This document shows positions 8,315 through 15,733 of a stretch of DNA of 32,130 nt, one piece after another. The notes beneath the pieces were generated by a model, which saw only the letters and a list, made by a program, of their open reading frames with translations, made no database searches and was not told where the DNA came from. The translations under genes and the position numbers were made by a program. The DNA comes from Eubacteriales bacterium. Lineage in GTDB: Bacteria > Bacillota > Clostridia > Lachnospirales > Lachnospiraceae. The number at the start of each line of letters is the position of its first letter. Position 1 is the first letter of the stretch. The DNA is taken from positions 1 to 32,130 of the forward strand of contig JAUNDA010000020.1 in the NCBI GenBank assembly GCA_030526295.1, in the 5' to 3' direction.

Positions 8315-8347
8315 CTCCTCATTATCACAATGATATGAGGAGCTTTA
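8315..8347. terminator. Bidirectional terminator between the CPBP gene and pyk
   Basis: CTCCTCAT-t-ATCA pairs with TGATATGAGGAG around the loop CAA (12 bp, one bulge; 8315-8342). The left flank is A-rich (AACAAAAAA), giving a T-run for the minus strand, and CTTTAT follows on the plus strand. It is stronger for pyk. Confidence 0.85.
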
Positions 8348-8368
8348 TATTTGGTGGTCTATTTGTCT

Positions 8369-9784
8369 TTATTTAATTACTTCAATCTTAATAGTGTTGG
8401 TGTTACCCATTATTCCACCTACTACACCGCCTGTTAAAACAACAGTGTCGCCCTTTTTGAGGCCAAGAACCTTCTCGGCATGACGAAGTCCCTGGTAGAA
8501 CATAACGTCAAGTGACTCATATGCCTCTGAGAGAACAGGAGTCACACCCCAGCTTAAATTGAGCTGTCTCCAGATCTTTGGGTTTGTTGTTGTTCCTACA
8601 ATGTCAACAGGACAGCGGAAACGGCTTACAAGACGTGCTGTTGTTCCTGAAACTGAGTTAACCACGATAGCCTTTGCATGTACATCGATTGCCATTGCAC
8701 AGGTTGCATGCGAGATTGCATCGATGATGTTTTTAATCTTGAATTCACCCTTTGAATAGCGTGTTGCGTAGTCGATGTTTTTCTCTGTATATTCACAGAT
8801 TTCCGCCATATTGCGAACTGCCTCGACAGGGTATTTGCCGGCAGCTGTCTCACCTGAGAGCATTACGGCAGATGAACCATCATAAACAGCATTTGCAACA
8901 TCTGAAATCTCAGCACGTGTCGGGCGCGGGTTTGAGCACATTGACTCAAGCATCTCTGTTGCAGTAATTACCCTCTTTCCAAGAAGACGGCATTTCTTGA
9001 TGAGGAATTTCTGTACGGCAGGAACCTCAACGAATGGAATCTCAACGCCGAGGTCACCACGGGCAACCATGATTCCGTTAGCCACGTCGCAGATTTCCTC
9101 AATGTTTTCAACACCGGCGCGGTTTTCAATCTTTGCAATGATGCTGATGTCCGCACCGCCGTTTGCATCAAGGAAATCCCTTACATCCTGAACATCCTGC
9201 TTTGTTGAGACGAAGGATGCCGCTACGAAATCCATGTCATTTTTAATGGCAAAGAGGAGATCCTCCTTATCCTTTTCACTTAAGTAAATCTGCTTTAAAA
9301 CCTTATCCGGGAAGCTCATGCTCTTTCTGTCAGAGAGCACTCCGCCGGTGATTACCTTACAAAGAATGTCATGACCCTTTACTGACTCAACCTCGAAAAT
9401 AACAAGGCCGTTATTTACAAGAATCTTATCACCCTTTTTCATCTCCTCATGGAGCTTTTTATAAGAAACGCTGACCTTAGTCTCATCACCCTCAGCCTCA
9501 TCTGTTGTAAAGGTGAATTTTGCACCATCCTCAAGTGTGATTTTGCCATTCTTAAAGGTGCCTATTCTGAATTCCGGACCCTTTGTATCGAGAAGAAGCG
9601 CAATGGGAAGACCAAGCTTCTCACGGACCTTTACGATTGCATCAACCTTTTCCTGCTGCTCTGCATGCGTTCCGTGTGAGAAATTAAGGCGGGCAACATT
9701 CATTCCGGCCTTGCACATCTGTGTCAGGGTTTCCTCGCTGCTGCTTGCCGGACCGATAGTACAGATAATTTTAGTTTTTCTCAT
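8369..9784 (-). CDS. pyk: Pyruvate kinase
   Basis: 471 aa from the ATG at 9784, preceded on the minus strand by AGGAGG (9789-9795). An in-frame extension to 9958 lacks a ribosome site and crosses the leader hairpin. It makes pyruvate and ATP from PEP and ADP. Motifs are MRKTKIICTIGPAS, the nucleotide/substrate loop NVARLNFSHG (R32), LLDTKGPEFRIG, AKIENRAG, the metal/substrate motif GDLGVEIP and the signature ITATEMLESM. Glu71 in KGPE is the residue found in K+-dependent enzymes. It lacks the C-terminal PEP-utiliser-like extension seen in Bacillus Pyk, so it is of the shorter type. It is transcribed alone from a divergent region shared with the TetR gene. Confidence 0.97.
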   Translation of the reverse strand: MRKTKIICTIGPASSSEETLTQMCKAGMNVARLNFSHGTHAEQQEKVDAIVKVREKLGLPIALLLDTKGPEFRIGTFKNGKITLEDGAKFTFTTDEAEGDETKVSVSYKKLHEEMKKGDKILVNNGLVIFEVESVKGHDILCKVITGGVLSDRKSMSFPDKVLKQIYLSEKDKEDLLFAIKNDMDFVAASFVSTKQDVQDVRDFLDANGGADISIIAKIENRAGVENIEEICDVANGIMVARGDLGVEIPFVEVPAVQKFLIKKCRLLGKRVITATEMLESMCSNPRPTRAEISDVANAVYDGSSAVMLSGETAAGKYPVEAVRNMAEICEYTEKNIDYATRYSKGEFKIKNIIDAISHATCAMAIDVHAKAIVVNSVSGTTARLVSRFRCPVDIVGTTTNPKIWRQLNLSWGVTPVLSEAYESLDVMFYQGLRHAEKVLGLKKGDTVVLTGGVVGGIMGNTNTIKIEVIK

Positions 9785-9817
9785 TTTAGCCTCCTTTATC
9801 ATTAGTTTATATTTAAT

Positions 9818-9882
9818 ATCGAGCCAGATTGGCCTTTGCGCAACCAAGCTTTGCTTAAGCGCAAACGGCCAACTGGCGAGAT
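9818..9882 (-). other. Long imperfect hairpin in the pyk leader
   Basis: Two 24-nt arms (9818-9841 and 9859-9882) pair over about 21 positions, with two single-base bulges and a tandem G-A mismatch. The loop holds a smaller AAGC/GCTT hairpin. It lies between a TATAAT box on the minus strand (complement of 9909-9914; weak -35) and the start codon at 9784, so it should be in the 5' UTR. No T-run follows. It may stabilise the mRNA, bind a protein or be a DNA-level repeat. It matches no riboswitch I know. Confidence 0.6.
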
Positions 9883-9972
9883 AAAAACTTATCGTTAGTA
9901 CTCTATGTATTATAACATTAAAAATAACAAAACTATGAAAGTTCGAAGAAAAATGCAATTTGAAACAAAGAC

Positions 9973-10001
9973 TTTACAAGATAGGGAAAGCGGAGTATAT
10001 T
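9973..10001 (+). promoter_or_regulatory. Promoter of the TetR-family gene
   Basis: TTTACA (9973-9978), a 17-nt spacer and TATATT (9996-10001). The TetR operator begins 7 nt downstream, over the expected transcription start, which implies autorepression. Confidence 0.7.
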
Positions 10002-10007
10002 AATAAC

Positions 10008-10024
10008 ACCGACAGATTGTCGGT
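10008..10024 (+). promoter_or_regulatory. TetR operator, copy 1
   Basis: Perfect 7-3-7 palindrome ACCGACAGATTGTCGGT immediately after the -10 box of the regulator's promoter. The same sequence in reverse complement recurs at 10743-10759 in front of the MFS gene. Confidence 0.8.
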
Positions 10025-10067
10025 AACGGCGGCGTTAAGACCATTAACATTAGAAAGCAGGTGTCCG

Positions 10068-10697
10068 ATGAGGGTAGTAAAGGAAGCAACTGAAAGAAGA
10101 AGGGAAATACTTGATGTTTCAGAACGTCTTTTTACTGCTAACGGCTATGACAATACCAGCACAAATGATATCCTGGCTGAGATTGGAATTGCCAGGGGTA
10201 CGCTCTACTACCACTTCAAATCAAAGGAGGATATCCTGGACGGAATCATTGACCGTATTATAAAGGGGATTGAGCATAAGGTATCGGTAATCGCAATGAA
10301 TGAAGAGACGCCTGTGCTTGAAAGATTCACAAAGGCCGTGCTCAGCGCAAATGTTGACACTGAGGTCGGTGACATGATTCTCACAGAGGTACACAAGCCG
10401 CAGAACGCCCTTATGCATCAGAAGATGGAGAAGAGTCTTCTCGGGTCAATAGCACCTTACTTTGTGAAAATCATTAAGGACGGAATCGCTCAGGGAATAA
10501 TGCAGACTGATTATCCCGAGGAGGTTATCGAAATGACGCTCGCCTATGCAAACGAGACCTTCGATGATACGAATGATTATCCGGAAGAGGTAAAGCTTCA
10601 TAAGGTTATGGCCTTTATCAGAAATGCAGAGCTTATGCTCGGCATGGAAAAGGGAAGCCTTCTTGATGCGATGATGCCAATGTTCTACCGCAGGTGA
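10068..10697 (+). CDS. TetR-family transcriptional repressor
   Basis: 209 aa from the ATG at 10068. The upstream extension to 9960 would include the promoter and operator, so it is rejected. The N-terminal HTH (about 11-55) has the classic pattern RREILDVSERLFTANGYDNTS, then DILAEIGIARGTLYYHFKSKEDIL. The C-terminal ligand/dimer domain (60-209) is mostly helical and of no recognisable subfamily. It should repress itself and the downstream MFS exporter through the duplicated palindrome, and be released by a ligand that is probably an exporter substrate. A terminator follows directly, so the MFS gene is transcribed separately. Confidence 0.93.
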   Translation: MRVVKEATERRREILDVSERLFTANGYDNTSTNDILAEIGIARGTLYYHFKSKEDILDGIIDRIIKGIEHKVSVIAMNEETPVLERFTKAVLSANVDTEVGDMILTEVHKPQNALMHQKMEKSLLGSIAPYFVKIIKDGIAQGIMQTDYPEEVIEMTLAYANETFDDTNDYPEEVKLHKVMAFIRNAELMLGMEKGSLLDAMMPMFYRR

Positions 10698-10701
10698 TTA
10701 T

Positions 10702-10735
10702 TATGGGAAGCTTTCATGTTTCCCATATATTTTTG
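10702..10735 (+). terminator. Terminator of the TetR gene
   Basis: TATGGGAA (10702-10709) pairs with TTCCCATA (10720-10727) and is followed by TATTTTTG. It separates the TetR transcript from the MFS promoter region. Confidence 0.7.
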
Positions 10736-10742
10736 ATCATCT

Positions 10743-10759
10743 ACCGACAATCTGTCGGT
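10743..10759 (+). promoter_or_regulatory. TetR operator, copy 2, before the MFS gene
   Basis: ACCGACAATCTGTCGGT is the exact reverse complement of the operator at 10008-10024. It lies just upstream of a possible -10 (TAAACT, 10765-10770), where bound repressor would cover the -35/spacer region. Confidence 0.8.
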
Positions 10760-10778
10760 TGGTTTAAACTGTGGGATG

Positions 10779-10848
10779 TTCTAAGTCTCGGGCATCGAAT
10801 GATGTGCCCTTAGAAGTAGTTGACATTAATACAGTTTCCCTTGGGAAA
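10779..10848 (+). other. Structured leader of the MFS gene
   Basis: A nested hairpin has outer arms TTCTAAG/CTTAGAA (10779-10785, 10809-10815) and inner arms GGGCA/TGCCC (10790-10794, 10805-10809). A second palindrome, TTTCCCTTGGGAAA, lies at 10835-10848. Neither is followed by a T-run. They could be regulatory RNA structure or extra protein sites. Confidence 0.4.
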
Positions 10849-10875
10849 TGGAATAATCTAAAAAGGAATGACAGT

Positions 10876-12162
10876 ATGAAAAAATCAAACTTCGGAAAAT
10901 TTATGATTCTTTGGCTTGGACAGATGATTTCTGCCATAGGCGGCGGCCTTACGAGCTTTGGTCTTGGTGTTTATGTATTTAACCAGACTGGCAGTGCTGC
11001 AGGCATGGCTCTTGTTACGCTGCTTGGTTTCCTGCCTACACTCGTGCTAAGCATACCGGCAGGTGTCCTGGCAGACCTCATTGACAGAAGAGTCCTTATG
11101 ATGCTTGGCGATGGCCTTTCCGGTCTTGGCATCCTCTATATTCTCATATGCATGATGAGGGGCGGCGCAACGCTTACCGAGATCTGCATTGGTGTATTTG
11201 TGTCGGCAGTTTTTTCATCGCTTCTTGAGCCTGCCTACAAATCAACGGTTTCTGACCTTCTCACAAAGGATGAATATTCCAAGGCAAGCGGCCTTGTATC
11301 GCTTGCAGGCAGCGCGAGATACTTGATTTCACCTGTTATTGCCGGCATCCTTCTTTCTGTTAGCGATATCAGGCTTCTTCTTGTTATCGACATCTGTACC
11401 TTTATCCTCACTGTTATTTCAACATTTGTTGTTAAAAGGGGAATTTCGGAAGGTGTTAGAAGCGATGCGTCTGAGAATGATGATTCTGACGTGACAGCGA
11501 CAGAAAAGGATACCGAGGACCAGGGTGCCGTTTCCTCGTTTTTTACAAGTATGAAGGAGGGCTACAATGCGCTTAAGGGCAGGAGGGGAGTTCTCTATCT
11601 TGTACTTACATCATCGCTTCTTACACTTTTTATCGGAGTGTTCCAGATTCTTGCAGAGCCGATGGTGCTCTCCATGTCTAATGAGAGGACTCTTGGCATA
11701 GTGGAAACAGTTTGTGCCAGCGGAATGCTTGTAACAAGCCTTTATCTTGGTATCCGTGGCATTAAAAAGGGATATGTAAAGGTTCTGAGTATTTCTCTTG
11801 CAATAGCAGGGGTATTTATCTGCGGCTTTGGCTTCTTTTCACAGATACCTGTTATCACAGCCTGCGGCTTCGGATTTTTCATGATGCTCCCATTTGCAAA
11901 CAACTGCCTCGATTATCTAGTAAGAACGAATATCCCTGTTGAGGTACAGGGACGTGTCTGGGGCATTATAGGATTTCTTTCACAGATAGGCTATGTGATT
12001 GCTTACGGACTGAGCGGCATCATGGCGGATGCAATTGCTGCCGCAAGAGGCATAAGTGTTGGCCGGGGTGCCGGAAGCGTGATGGTATTCTCCGGAATGG
12101 CACTTGTCATTGTGTCGGTGGTCCTTCTTCTTGTAAGGGAAATCCGAAGCCTGGAAAGGTGA
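10876..12162 (+). CDS. MFS efflux transporter
   Basis: 428 aa from the ATG at 10876 (AAGGA 8 nt upstream); the in-frame extension to 10771 covers the leader hairpins. It is a twelve-TM major facilitator of the MefA/EntS-like drug-exporter branch. The N-terminus reads FMILWLGQMISAIGGGLTSF, followed by the loop motif ADLIDRRVLMM between TM2 and TM3. A long acidic cytoplasmic loop (about residues 185-225, Asp/Glu/Ser-rich) divides the two halves. It is likely to export a drug or toxic metabolite by proton antiport. Regulation by the TetR protein is supported by the shared operator. The substrate is unknown. Confidence 0.93.
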   Translation: MKKSNFGKFMILWLGQMISAIGGGLTSFGLGVYVFNQTGSAAGMALVTLLGFLPTLVLSIPAGVLADLIDRRVLMMLGDGLSGLGILYILICMMRGGATLTEICIGVFVSAVFSSLLEPAYKSTVSDLLTKDEYSKASGLVSLAGSARYLISPVIAGILLSVSDIRLLLVIDICTFILTVISTFVVKRGISEGVRSDASENDDSDVTATEKDTEDQGAVSSFFTSMKEGYNALKGRRGVLYLVLTSSLLTLFIGVFQILAEPMVLSMSNERTLGIVETVCASGMLVTSLYLGIRGIKKGYVKVLSISLAIAGVFICGFGFFSQIPVITACGFGFFMMLPFANNCLDYLVRTNIPVEVQGRVWGIIGFLSQIGYVIAYGLSGIMADAIAAARGISVGRGAGSVMVFSGMALVIVSVVLLLVREIRSLER

Positions 12163-12190
12163 TAAGAATGCTTCATAAAAGGGATGATAT

Positions 12191-12219
12191 TTGACAAACT
12201 ATCGTTGTGACGATATAAT
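12191..12219 (+). promoter_or_regulatory. Consensus sigma-A promoter of the toxin-antitoxin operon
   Basis: TTGACA (12191-12196), a 17-nt spacer and TATAAT (12214-12219), a full match to consensus. The spacer and the first two bases of the -10 are covered by a palindromic operator, as expected for a strong promoter held in check by autorepression. Confidence 0.9.
12200..12215 (+). promoter_or_regulatory. Operator 1 of the toxin-antitoxin operon
   Basis: TATCGTTGTGACGATA: perfect 6-bp arms TATCGT/ACGATA around 4 nt, inside the promoter spacer and reaching into the -10. Confidence 0.8.
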
Positions 12220-12233
12220 CAATTTGAATAAAG

Positions 12234-12249
12234 TATCGTTACAACGATA
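12234..12249 (+). promoter_or_regulatory. Operator 2 of the toxin-antitoxin operon
   Basis: TATCGTTACAACGATA has the same TATCGT/ACGATA arms, 34 bp from operator 1 and downstream of the expected transcription start. Two sites about three helical turns apart would allow cooperative binding by the HTH protein. Confidence 0.8.
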
Positions 12250-12285
12250 TATTATTGTGAGAGCATTATTAAAGGAGGCGATTAC

Positions 12286-12984
12286 ATGTCTGAAAGAATT
12301 GAGGTATATCATGGTTCTCAAAGAATTATTGAGAAGCCTGAATTCGGATTTGGAAATCCTAATAATGACTACGGGCTTGGCTTCTACTGTACTGAAAGTA
12401 TAGACCTTGCTAAGGAATGGGCATGTTCGGTTCAATCTGACGGGTTTGCAAACAGATATGAGCTTGACATAAATGACCTAAAAATGCTTTCGCTTACAAG
12501 TGGTGAATACAATATCCTGAACTGGCTTTTTGTTTTGCTTGAGAACAGAAAGTTTAGAATTGGCGGGGGAATTGCGAAGCAGGCAAAGGCTTATATATTT
12601 GACAATTTTTCCATTGATTATAGAAACTATGACATAATAAAGGGCTACAGGGCAGACGATTCCTATTTTTCCTTTGCCAATGCATTTCTCAATAATACCA
12701 TTTCACTGGCCCAGCTTGAAAGGGCAATGGTGCTTGGACGTCTTGGCGAACAGATAGTGATTGTTTCTGAAAAGGCTTTTGGTAAAATTCATTTTGAGGG
12801 TGCAGAGGCCGTACCTAATGAGATATTTTTTCCCAAAAGGCTTGCACGTGATACAGCGGCAAGAGAAGAATTTCGATTGGAAAAGGGAAGAGGTTCACTG
12901 GTTAATGAAAGCTATATTTTGGATATCATGAGAGAGGGGTGGAAGAATGATGACAGGCGCCTACAGCGAATCATACTTAAATGA
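12286..12984 (+). CDS. DUF3990-like protein, probable ADP-ribosyltransferase-fold toxin
   Basis: 232 aa, soluble. The N-terminus EVYHGS (H9), the DYGLGFYCT motif (29-36; Y34) with EWA (44-46), the GYRADDSYF stretch (120-128) and LGEQIVIVS (153-161; E155, Q156) follow the order seen in DUF3990 proteins. These are grouped with ADP-ribosyltransferases. An H-Y-E/Q active site (H9, Y34, E155 or Q156) is inferred. A strong ribosome binding site (AAAGGAGG, 12271-12278) precedes the start. The gene overlaps the downstream HTH gene by 38 nt, and both sit behind an operator-covered promoter: toxin first, DNA-binding antitoxin second. Target and activity are unknown. A non-toxic regulatory ART is the alternative. 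Confidence 0.75.
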   Translation: MSERIEVYHGSQRIIEKPEFGFGNPNNDYGLGFYCTESIDLAKEWACSVQSDGFANRYELDINDLKMLSLTSGEYNILNWLFVLLENRKFRIGGGIAKQAKAYIFDNFSIDYRNYDIIKGYRADDSYFSFANAFLNNTISLAQLERAMVLGRLGEQIVIVSEKAFGKIHFEGAEAVPNEIFFPKRLARDTAAREEFRLEKGRGSLVNESYILDIMREGWKNDDRRLQRIILK

Positions 12985-13591
12985 CGCCATGGAAAATCTG
13001 GGTGACATGGTTGACTATTCGGTCTGTGATCTTGGCTTTGACCCAGACGAGTTTTTCGGATGGTTTATATCGTCTAAAATATCATCGGAATTTGAGTCCG
13101 GTAACCCCAAATACATAGCAGGTATGTCAGGTGTTGAACTGGCAAATGCCATTCTTAAGGAAGTGAATGTGACATATAAATACCGGGACCATGAGTATAC
13201 TGATTATAAGGGGAAGGAATACTGGTCAGGCTGGATTTATGCTTATTATCAATGGATAACAGGCAAGAGGTTTTGCGACTTGGTTGAGAGAGGGCTGAAG
13301 TTATCAACTGTTATGTCAATGTATATTCTGCACGAGGCGGATGAGAGTAAGTTTGTTGAAGTGGCAAATGAAATTGTATCAAGGAACGTAAATCAAAGGA
13401 AGCCAAGGCTCGTGGAAATCAGAAAGGCCAGAGGGTATTCGCAAAAGGAGCTTAGCGATGCTTCGGGTGTTTCTCTGAGAATGATTCAGCTTTACGAACA
13501 AAGACAGAATGACATAAACAAAGCACAGGCCTCGGTAGTTCTTAAACTTTCAAAGGCTTTGGGCTGCGGTGTTGAAGATATTCTCGAGTAA
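12947..13591 (+). CDS. HTH-domain protein, probable antitoxin and autorepressor
   Basis: 214 aa; the start may be 12947 or the adjacent ATG at 12950. The C-terminal HTH_3/Cro-type domain (about 155-213) reads LVEIRKARGYSQKELSDASG, then SLRMIQLYEQ. The N-terminal about 145 residues are not a DNA-binding fold. They contain SGWIYAYYQWITGKRFCDLV (94-113) and MSMYILHEADESKFVEVANEI (124-144), patterns I associate with clostridial antitoxin-like proteins next to DUF3990 genes, so this part likely binds the toxin. Translation is coupled to the toxin by the 38-nt overlap. It should bind the two TATCGT-N4-ACGATA operators. A strong terminator follows 60 nt after the stop. Confidence 0.78.
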   Translation: MMTGAYSESYLNDAMENLGDMVDYSVCDLGFDPDEFFGWFISSKISSEFESGNPKYIAGMSGVELANAILKEVNVTYKYRDHEYTDYKGKEYWSGWIYAYYQWITGKRFCDLVERGLKLSTVMSMYILHEADESKFVEVANEIVSRNVNQRKPRLVEIRKARGYSQKELSDASGVSLRMIQLYEQRQNDINKAQASVVLKLSKALGCGVEDILE

Positions 13592-13645
13592 TGAGGAGCT
13601 TATTATTCGGGTATTGATTCGACAGGATTAAGTTAATACGCATAC

Positions 13646-13695
13646 AAAAAACCTGCCACCGTGGTACCTCGAGGTACATGGTGACAGGCTTTTTT
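13646..13695. terminator. Strong bidirectional terminator after the toxin-antitoxin operon
   Basis: The stem 13652-13666 with 13673-13688 (about 15 bp, three irregularities) closes on loop TCGA. The left flank AAAAAA and right flank TTTTTT serve both strands: the HTH gene (plus) and the sugar permease operon (minus). Confidence 0.9.
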
Positions 13696-13798
13696 AGTTA
13701 TCATAACTAGTTGGGATAACTAATTAGTGTATCCAAACGCTTCACCGGATTTGTTTATTTGGGAGGAGTACTGTCCGAATGAAACGCTTTTAACAAAT

Positions 13799-14713
13799 TT
13801 AGCCCTTGATAGCTCCCATTGTGATTCCCTTAGTGAAATACTTCTGGAAGATAAGGAATACGATGATAATCGGTACAGATGCGAGTGCAGAACCAGCCAT
13901 AAGAAGACCGAAGTCTGTTGAGTTCTCAGCCTGCATTGTAGCGATACCAAGTGAAATTGTAAGGTTCTTACTTGATGTAAGCATGATTAACTGCATGAAG
14001 TAATCGTTCCATGAGTTAATGAATGTGAAGATGGCACATGCACCTACGCCCGGCTTAATCATCGGGAACATTACGTCTGTAAATGTTCTCCACTCAGATG
14101 CACCGTCGATACGGCAGGCCTCAACCATTCCCGTAGGAATGCTCTCAGCAAACTGCTTGAGAAGGAATACACCAAATGGCCATCCTACAATCGGGAAGAT
14201 AACTGCCCAGATTGTGTCATAAAGCTTAAGAGCTGACATTTCACGAAGAAGCGGGATAAGGATAACCTGCTTCGGGAGGGCCATCGCACAAACAATAAGT
14301 GAGAAGATGAGTGTGCGTCCCCAGAAACGCTTCTTAGCAAGTACATAGCCTGCCATTGATGCTGTAATGCATGTGAGAAGCATTGATGATACTGACATGA
14401 ATACAGTATTTACTTCCCAACGGATGGCAGCTGGTACCTTCGGACCTGTGATTGTGTATCCGAACATCTTGAAATCGAAAAGCGAAGCCGTACGGCTTGT
14501 CATCAGCTTGTCGAAGTTTGCTGTCGTAAATTCTGAAGGGAACCATACAGGTGTTGTTGCCATGATTTCCTTCTTGATCTTGAATGAACCAGTGATGATC
14601 CAGTAAAGCGGGAAGGCAAAAAGGAATGCCAGAATGATCACGAGAGCAAAGGATACAATGTAATAAGTCTTAGACTTAGCACGGTTTGCCGCAATGTAAT
14701 TAAACTTACTCAT
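13799..14713 (-). CDS. Sugar ABC transporter permease, MalG type
   Basis: 304 aa. Six TM segments, with the N-terminal one at about 20-40. The cytoplasmic EAA loop that docks the ATPase is visible as EACRIDGASEWRTFTDVMFPMIKP, of the carbohydrate uptake transporter-1 (CUT1) type. It pairs with the MalF-like permease encoded 15 nt upstream. It is last in the operon; the stop lies about 105 nt from the shared terminator. No ATP-binding gene is present, so a general MsmK/MsmX-like ATPase elsewhere is probably used. The substrate is unknown: an oligosaccharide or sugar derivative fits RpiR control. Confidence 0.95.
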   Translation of the reverse strand: MSKFNYIAANRAKSKTYYIVSFALVIILAFLFAFPLYWIITGSFKIKKEIMATTPVWFPSEFTTANFDKLMTSRTASLFDFKMFGYTITGPKVPAAIRWEVNTVFMSVSSMLLTCITASMAGYVLAKKRFWGRTLIFSLIVCAMALPKQVILIPLLREMSALKLYDTIWAVIFPIVGWPFGVFLLKQFAESIPTGMVEACRIDGASEWRTFTDVMFPMIKPGVGACAIFTFINSWNDYFMQLIMLTSSKNLTISLGIATMQAENSTDFGLLMAGSALASVPIIIVFLIFQKYFTKGITMGAIKG

Positions 14714-14728
14714 TTCTTCAAACCTCCC

Positions 14729-15634
14729 TTACTTTTCCTGACCGGCCTTAAACTGGACTGCTGAAAGGATAGCGATAATAATTGCAAGGATTACACCCAT
14801 TGCATTACCGTATCCGTAACGGTACAGCTTGAAAGCGTTGTAGTAGATATAGTACATGATGGTCATCGTTGAGTTGTTTGGTCCGCCCGATGTAAGGAGC
14901 TGGATAAGTGCGAAGCACTGGAACGAGTTAATTGTTGTAATAACCAGGATGTACAGTGTTGTCGGCATGATCTGCGGCCACTTAATCTTCCAGAAGGCCT
15001 GCATCTGTGTTGCACCGTCTACCTCAGCTGCCTCAACGAGAGCCTTGTCTACGTTATCAAGGGCAGAAACATAAAGGACGATTGGCTGGCCTACCGAAGT
15101 TGTGAGAAGAATAAGGATGATACAGCCGAGAGCGTATCTTGGGTCTCCGAGCCAGTTGATTGGCTTGTCGATGAGACCTGTAGCCGTTCCCACATAGTTG
15201 AAAATACCGTAGTAGTTATTGAACATCCACTTCCATACCATTGTTACGGCTACAGAGCCTGTTACAACGGGAAGGTAGAAGATGCAGCGGAAAGCGCTTG
15301 TTGCCACAACCGGCATCTTTGAGATTGCCGAAGCCACCCACAGTGAGAAGATGCATGTTACGGGCACCGACACCAGTACGATAATCATAGTGTTCCAGAG
15401 TGCTTTCCAGAAAACCTTATCGGCAAAAAGTTCCTTATAGTTGCCGAAACCGATGAAAATGTCCTCACGTCCCATTGTTGCATCGAAGAAGCTTGTTGTG
15501 ATGCACATGATCATGGGATAAATAACGAAGCCGATGAAGAAAATAAGGAACGGAAGCATGAAAGCATATGAAGTCAGTGTTTCATGCATCATCAGACGAC
15601 GTGATTTGATTTTTGCAGAATTATTCTTGTTCAA
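14729..15634 (-). CDS. Sugar ABC transporter permease, MalF/UgpA type
   Basis: 301 aa. The first TM segment is at about 23-45 (FMLPFLIFFIGFVIYPMIM), with six TM in all. The EAA loop is EAAEVDGATQMQAFWKIKWP. The N-terminus is basic and short, as in CUT1 permeases that lack the extra MalF domain. The ribosome site on the minus strand is GGAGG (complement of 15649-15653 region). It is separated from the upstream binding-protein gene by a hairpin at 15665-15705 that may lower expression of the permeases relative to the binding protein. Confidence 0.95.
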   Translation of the reverse strand: MNKNNSAKIKSRRLMMHETLTSYAFMLPFLIFFIGFVIYPMIMCITTSFFDATMGREDIFIGFGNYKELFADKVFWKALWNTMIIVLVSVPVTCIFSLWVASAISKMPVVATSAFRCIFYLPVVTGSVAVTMVWKWMFNNYYGIFNYVGTATGLIDKPINWLGDPRYALGCIILILLTTSVGQPIVLYVSALDNVDKALVEAAEVDGATQMQAFWKIKWPQIMPTTLYILVITTINSFQCFALIQLLTSGGPNNSTMTIMYYIYYNAFKLYRYGYGNAMGVILAIIIAILSAVQFKAGQEK

Positions 15635-15664
15635 GGGGATAACCTCCGCTTAATTACCGATGAA

Positions 15665-15705
15665 AACAGCCCTTACCTCGCCCTTAGAGAGGGGTAGGGG
15701 CTGTT
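15665..15705 (-). terminator. Intra-operon hairpin/partial terminator between binding protein and permeases
   Basis: On the minus strand AACAGCCCCTACCCCTC pairs with GAGGTAAGGGCTGTT (one bulged pair, one G-U) and is followed by TTTC. A stem of this strength with a short T-run would end or protect part of the transcript downstream of the binding-protein gene. Confidence 0.65.
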
Positions 15706-15733
15706 AATGTTCTTACTTAACAGTCAGTCTAAA

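Noticed and set aside
8559..9884. Plus-strand frames opposite pyruvate kinase
   Set aside because: They are shadows of a highly conserved minus-strand gene.
9785..9958. 58-residue N-terminal extension of pyruvate kinase
   Set aside because: It runs through the leader hairpin and promoter. The conserved start MRKTKI at 9784 has AGGAGG in front.
12191..12435. Small open frames around the toxin promoter on both strands
   Set aside because: They overlap the promoter, operators and toxin start and lack ribosome sites.
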